Source: an uncultured Chryseobacterium sp.
Lineage (GTDB): Bacteria; Bacteroidota; Bacteroidia; Flavobacteriales; Weeksellaceae
Reading direction: 5' to 3'
Assembly (NCBI RefSeq): GCF_913776365.1
Contig: NZ_CAJYMO010000005.1
Span: 1-33,795, forward strand
DNA: 33,795 bases
The notes below the pieces were generated by a model that had not been told where the DNA came from, did not search any database, and was given only the letters and a program-made list of their open reading frames with translations. Of this stretch, positions 31,073 to 33,795 are shown piece by piece. Each line of letters starts with the position of its first letter. The stretch's first letter is position 1. The position numbers and the translations under genes are program-made.

Positions 31073-31474
31073 ATGAATAGCATCTGTAAAAGGAAATTTT
31101 TCAGTTTCTTCGTCTTATATTTTTTAACTTTTGGCTGTTCCGATAATAAGCCGCACGCTTCTGATCAGATCAATATAGTGCTAAAGGTTGCTGATTCTGA
31201 AACGGGCAAAGGCCTTACCCATGAAAGGGTAGAGATAAGAGAAATTCAGGATCCGGTTTTTTCAATGCGGCAGTTTATCAAAGTCGGAGAATATTATACC
31301 AATGATAAAGGAGAGGTAAAGATTCCTTTATATAAAGAAAAAGGATATAGATTTTCAGTATTCGGAAATCATACTTTTGGTTCTGATGAATATGAAAAAG
31401 GAAAGTTAAGGGATAAGCAGAACATTATCATAGAAATCATCCCGGCAGAAAAGAAGGAAATATTCTTGAATTAA
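31073..31474 (+). CDS. Predicted lipoprotein with one Ig-like domain
   Basis: A 133-residue protein. The N-terminus (MNSICKRKFFSFFVLYFLTF) ends in GCSDN, a usable lipobox (TFGC), giving an exported lipoprotein. The mature part has QINIVLKVADSETGKGLTHE, then RVEIREI and YYTNDKGEVKIPLYKEKGYR. This T-D/N-x-x-G-x-x-x-[IV]-x-L pattern is that of carboxypeptidase-regulatory-like/Ig-like beta domains in Bacteroidetes. The protein ends shortly after, with no further domain. It stands alone, 188 nt after the HD gene, with no consensus -7 box found. Codon use looks more AT-rich than its neighbours, so recent acquisition is possible but unproven. Confidence 0.75.
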   Translation: MNSICKRKFFSFFVLYFLTFGCSDNKPHASDQINIVLKVADSETGKGLTHERVEIREIQDPVFSMRQFIKVGEYYTNDKGEVKIPLYKEKGYRFSVFGNHTFGSDEYEKGKLRDKQNIIIEIIPAEKKEIFLN

Positions 31475-31653
31475 AAAGAAAAATACTTCTGCACGTTCCC
31501 ATCAGGAAGGGTGCATCCTGCAGTGAACTGAATCCGGTTCCGGCAATAGCCTCTTCATTTTCATCCCGAAAACAGGCCGGTCACTGTGATTTTGTAAGGT
31601 GATTAATCGTGGGCACAAGTTTAGGCCGGCGCCACGGCATGTCCATTTCAGCC

Positions 31654-31724
31654 TCACGCTGCCGCGAACTTAATGTTTGTGGTAACTGAGAAATCACAAT
31701 GCTTGTTTTTATGGAAGAGGTTTT
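31654..31724 (+). repeat. Dispersed intergenic repeat, copy A
   Basis: A 71-bp stretch between the lipoprotein and XRE genes. It shares its start (TCACGCTGCCGCGA) and its end (CAATGCTTGTTTTTATGG, then AGAGGTTTT) with copy B at 32970-33042. The middle parts differ yet both can fold into a short hairpin. The surrounding 31475-31743 stretch holds no gene. Confidence 0.75.
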
Positions 31725-31743
31725 AATACGTTTTCCTGATTCA

Positions 31744-32154
31744 TTATTGAGACCTGATGAGCGACTCCAGCCGAACCATCATATCTTCTTTTTCTTTCAG
31801 CATCCTTTCGTACAGCGCAATTTTTTCATCATAGAGCTCGACTACTTTATCGATAGGATTGAATGAGCAATAATTGGCAGTAGCAACTGCATGATCGCTG
31901 AAATCCTGAAAGGTATTGGAGATGACGTTAATGGCTTGTTCCTCATCAAAATTCCGGAAAGCTTCCACCGGTATTTTCATAACTTCGGATATTTTTTGCA
32001 GCAAAGCATCTTCTACCATTGCTTTCTGTTCCAGGAGTGAAACTTTCTTCTGGTTCCAGTCTTCGCCGAGGTCGAAGGCCAGGGCTTCCTGCTTGATGCC
32101 CAGCATTTCCCTGAAACGTTTTACATTTCTTCCCTGATGTATTTTATGTTCCAT
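31744..32154 (-). CDS. XRE-family helix-turn-helix regulator
   Basis: I choose the ATG at 32154 (MEHKIHQGRNVKRFREMLGI; 136 residues). The upstream in-frame ATG at 32268 would add 38 residues of no domain. Residues 8-65 form a lambda-repressor-like HTH: NVKRFREMLGIKQEALAFDL, then WNQKKVSLLEQKAMVEDALL and KISEVMKIPVEAFRNF. A C-terminal helix rich in charged heptads (KVVELYDEKIALYERMLKEK, about 105-124) may be a coiled coil for dimerisation. Proteins of this form are common as solitary regulators in Chryseobacterium. The target is unknown; no obvious partner gene is adjacent. It sits in a repeat-rich stretch. Confidence 0.85.
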   Translation of the reverse strand: MEHKIHQGRNVKRFREMLGIKQEALAFDLGEDWNQKKVSLLEQKAMVEDALLQKISEVMKIPVEAFRNFDEEQAINVISNTFQDFSDHAVATANYCSFNPIDKVVELYDEKIALYERMLKEKEDMMVRLESLIRSQ

Positions 32155-32276
32155 TTGCGGTTTTTTAATTGATTTTGAAATTGAAAGTAAAGATAAAGAA
32201 ATATGACAAAACCCAACCACGTACTTAAGAATAAAATATCCCTGCCTGGTATCGGATTGGCTGTGCATTTCTTTTT

Positions 32277-32406
32277 CAGGAGCTTGATCGCGCTATCCAC
32301 TCATACTCCTCGCTCCGGGCGTGTCCGGCGTTCCCGGGGCTGGACCCATTCTTGCCTGCGCGCTCCAATGCCTGCTGTGGGGTATCCGTTTCTATCGCGC
32401 CTAGGG
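32277..32406 (+). repeat. Inverted repeat, left arm
   Basis: Begins CAGGAGCTTGATC and ends CTAGGG, with TCATACTCCTCGC, GGGCTGGA and CTGTGGGGTA inside. The reverse complement of 33277-33388 has the same words in the same order, with diverged or shortened segments between. It precedes the XRE gene start by about 120 bp. Confidence 0.75.
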
Positions 32407-32588
32407 CGGAAGCCTTTTTTAAGATTCCTGTCTGTGCCGGTATGTAATTTAACGTAAGTTCGATGTAAAATCAGGTATACAGTCAATAGAACTGATTTCA
32501 GCCCATTTACTAGGGGACACCTGATGATCCGGCATTAGCGGAATGCGGATAAGTTTTGGCTAAAGCCGGATGTATGCTGCTATAATGA

Positions 32589-32608
32589 CGTCGGGCTAAA
32601 GCCCGACG
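32589..32608. repeat. Perfect 8-bp palindromic hairpin
   Basis: CGTCGGGC, loop TAAA, GCCCGACG. It is one of several GC-rich palindromes in the island; no T tract follows, so it is not a clear terminator. Confidence 0.7.
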
Positions 32609-32766
32609 CTATTGATTGATGCCACTCATTTAATGTGACCTTGAATGGGTGACCTTTATAATGCTGGGATAAAGAAGCCGGATGCCGGAAGATTTCTTTT
32701 ATCATTTTAACAAAAGATGAGCGTCACGCTCGTGGTCGCTGGGTTGCTTACGGTAGCTTCTCTTGA

Positions 32767-32855
32767 TTTTATTCCACGGGTGAATTTTCAGACCGCTCCG
32801 GAACCGGCCGTTGGTCAGCATAACCCTGACGGGGTTTCGAAAACCCGTCAGGTTT
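32767..32855 (+). repeat. 89-bp direct repeat, copy 1
   Basis: Shares about 80% of bases with 33174-33262 (17 differences by my count), including the word GCTCCGGAACCGGCC. It ends in a hairpin, CCTGACGGG...CCCGTCAGG. Length is identical in the two copies. Confidence 0.8.
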
Positions 32856-32969
32856 CACAGTCTCCATGATCAGCAGGCAATATGATAGAAAGAGGACATG
32901 TTTCACCGGAAATTCAATTGATGCATTAAACGTTACAGCAGAAAAAAATTAATAAAGTTACTGTTTTTT

Positions 32970-33042
32970 TCACGCTGCCGCGAGCGTCACGCTCGTGGTC
33001 ACTAAAAAATTGCAATGCTTGTTTTTATGGCTTAGAGGTTTT
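32970..33042 (+). repeat. Dispersed intergenic repeat, copy B
   Basis: Partner of 31654-31724. Its core GAGCGTCACGCTCGTGGTC (32982-33000) occurs again exactly at 32719-32737. The core folds as CGAGCG/CGCTCG around a TCA loop. Confidence 0.75.
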
Positions 33043-33090
33043 TATGCCCTGACGTAATGATACGTTCAACTCAGTGCAGAATAAGGTAAT

Positions 33091-33152
33091 GCTCCGGAGG
33101 AGCTTCCTGTTAATAGTCTCACATCATAGTATCTGATAAGCTCCGGAGGAGC
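33091..33152. repeat. Pair of GCTCCGGAGGAGC palindromes
   Basis: The 13-bp palindrome occurs at 33091-33103 and 33140-33152, each followed by two bases and CCTGTT. The spacing is 49 bp. It is the same type of word as in other Chryseobacterium intergenic repeats, as far as I recall. Confidence 0.75.
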
Positions 33153-33173
33153 GGCCTGTTTCCTTTTTCCGGT

Positions 33174-33262
33174 TTTTATTCCTTAAATGAATTTTCAGGC
33201 TGCTCCGGAACCGGCCATTGGTTAGCATAAACCTAATGAGGTTTTTGAAACCCGTTAGGTTT
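33174..33262 (+). repeat. 89-bp direct repeat, copy 2
   Basis: Second copy of 32767-32855, with the hairpin changed to CCTAATGAGG...CCCGTTAGG. It abuts the right arm of the outer inverted repeat with 14 bp between. Confidence 0.8.
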
Positions 33263-33276
33263 TTACAGGTCCTCAT

Positions 33277-33388
33277 CCCTAGCCCGGATCGTAGCGGTTA
33301 CCCCACAGCAAGCAGGGGAAGAAGCCCGGATCCAGCCCTGGCAAGCACGGCGCGAGGAGTATGAGCGGAGAGCCGGATCAAGCTCCTG
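33277..33388 (-). repeat. Inverted repeat, right arm
   Basis: Reverse-complement counterpart of 32277-32406, starting CCCTAG and ending GATCAAGCTCCTG. It is about 18 bp shorter than the left arm because of internal differences. Confidence 0.75.
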
Positions 33389-33510
33389 AAAATAAAAGGA
33401 CTGGCTTCCGCTTTCCAGGCCGTTTTGTTGTACACGTGGCCGGTGCTTTTCCCCGGTTCCGGCATTGGTCTCCCGGACTTTCTCCCGGACTTCTGATTCA
33501 GGCGTGTTCT

Positions 33511-33795
33511 TTACAGGATCTGAACCGGCGTCTTGAACTCGTCGATGGCTACGAATGTAAAATCACCCACGATGGCTTTTTCGCGTTCATAGGAATACAT
33601 CTGTTCGGTATAGATTTCCACGTTTACCTTCATACTGGTTTTTCCCACATGGGCTACTTTCCCGATAAGCTCCACAATAGTGCCTGCGGGAATCGGTTTT
33701 TTGAAATCGATCTTATCGCTGCTTACGGTCACCACTCGCTTTCTGGCAAAGCGGGTAGCGGTAATGAAGGCCACCTCATCCATCAGCTGCATGGC
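33511..33795 (-). CDS. Acyl-CoA thioesterase, C-terminal part (5' end outside window)
   Basis: The frame stays open to the right edge (A-M-Q-L-M-D-E-V-A-F...), so the ATG near 33792 is internal and the N-terminus is missing. The visible 94 residues start with the hotdog helix MDEVAFITATRFARKRVVTV. SSDKIDFKKPIPAGTIVELI and GKVAHVGKTSMKVNVEIYTE follow. This is the YciA/BFIT-type order (M-D-E-x-A, then D-x-I-x-F-x-x-P-I-x-x-G) of broad-range acyl-CoA thioesterases. It ends normally after TFVAIDEFKTPVQIL. It should hydrolyse acyl-CoAs in the cytoplasm. Confidence 0.88.
   Translation of the reverse strand, partial: AMQLMDEVAFITATRFARKRVVTVSSDKIDFKKPIPAGTIVELIGKVAHVGKTSMKVNVEIYTEQMYSYEREKAIVGDFTFVAIDEFKTPVQIL

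Larger units (their letters stand above)
32155..33510. other. 1.36-kb gene-free repeat island
   Basis: No credible gene is seen. The island is a mosaic of an outer inverted-repeat pair (32277-32406 and 33277-33388), an 89-bp direct repeat (32767-32855 and 33174-33262), a second dispersed repeat (32970-33042), a 19-bp word repeated at 32719 and 32982, two GCTCCGGAGGAGC palindromes, and a perfect palindrome at 32589-32608. No transposase, integrase or remnants of one are visible. Confidence 0.75.

Noticed and set aside
32203..32486. Small frames on both strands in the left inverted-repeat arm
   Set aside because: They fall in a repeat with low-complexity, Arg-rich products and no start signals.
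32277..33388. A classical insertion sequence or composite transposon
   Set aside because: No transposase frame or remnant and no target duplication was seen, so only a repeat island is claimed.

Overview
The window looks like a chromosomal segment of a Flavobacteriia member close to Chryseobacterium (family Weeksellaceae). I infer this from gene content and signals, not from a database search. It carries a complete Bacteroidetes aerotolerance (Bat) operon, a DUF4834-like protein, YpdA and YfhO proteins, and many lipoproteins with short leaders. Genes generally lack Shine-Dalgarno sites, several gene fronts carry TAnnTTTG (the Bacteroidetes -7 element), and AT-rich spacers are full of short repeats.

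Layout. 1-1166: C-terminal part of a TonB-dependent receptor, cut by the window edge. 1372-10067: mostly minus-strand housekeeping genes (YpdA-type reductase, group-4 glycosyltransferase, YfhO membrane protein, DUF4834-like protein, DUF6263-like lipoprotein, RlmB 23S rRNA methyltransferase, DinB-like protein), plus one plus-strand lipoprotein at 2474. 10317-18725: a plus-strand run of MoxR ATPase, DUF58 protein, a short BatD-like membrane protein, BatA, BatB, BatC (TPR), BatD, MarC and a 64-residue membrane protein, closed by a strong terminator at 18745. 18946-25114: minus-strand isochorismate synthase, PaaI-type thioesterase and a small acyltransferase. Between the isochorismate synthase and the thioesterase sits a 3.9 kb cassette built around an ECF sigma factor. 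25137-27503: a tiny 20-codon gene with its own promoter and terminator, then the PadR-PspC pair. 27714-29054: cytochrome P450. 29596-31474: a secreted protein, an HD-domain hydrolase and a lipoprotein. 31744-33795: an XRE-type regulator, a 1.1 kb island of palindromic and direct repeats bounded by an inverted repeat, and the start-truncated end of an acyl-CoA thioesterase.

Most interesting systems. (1) The ECF cassette (19936-23783): lipoprotein, then lipoprotein/sigma factor/outer-membrane protein as a tight operon. Both transcription units begin with the same promoter-like block (GTGCAACC, 14 nt, CATCTT). The sigma factor has a C-terminal membrane segment and a tail ending in RDTIFIEK, and the mature N-terminus of the outer-membrane protein has VDTIYVYEK. 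I read this as a self-regulating, membrane-tethered sigma system with its surface partners encoded beside it. (2) The microprotein locus at 25137-25305: a consensus -7 element, a 20-residue amphipathic peptide and a perfect 10-bp hairpin with a T tract, which current gene callers would miss. (3) The repeat island near 33 kb, where two copies of an 89-bp element keep their hairpin through paired base changes.

No tRNA, rRNA, CRISPR array, transposase or phage gene was recognised.
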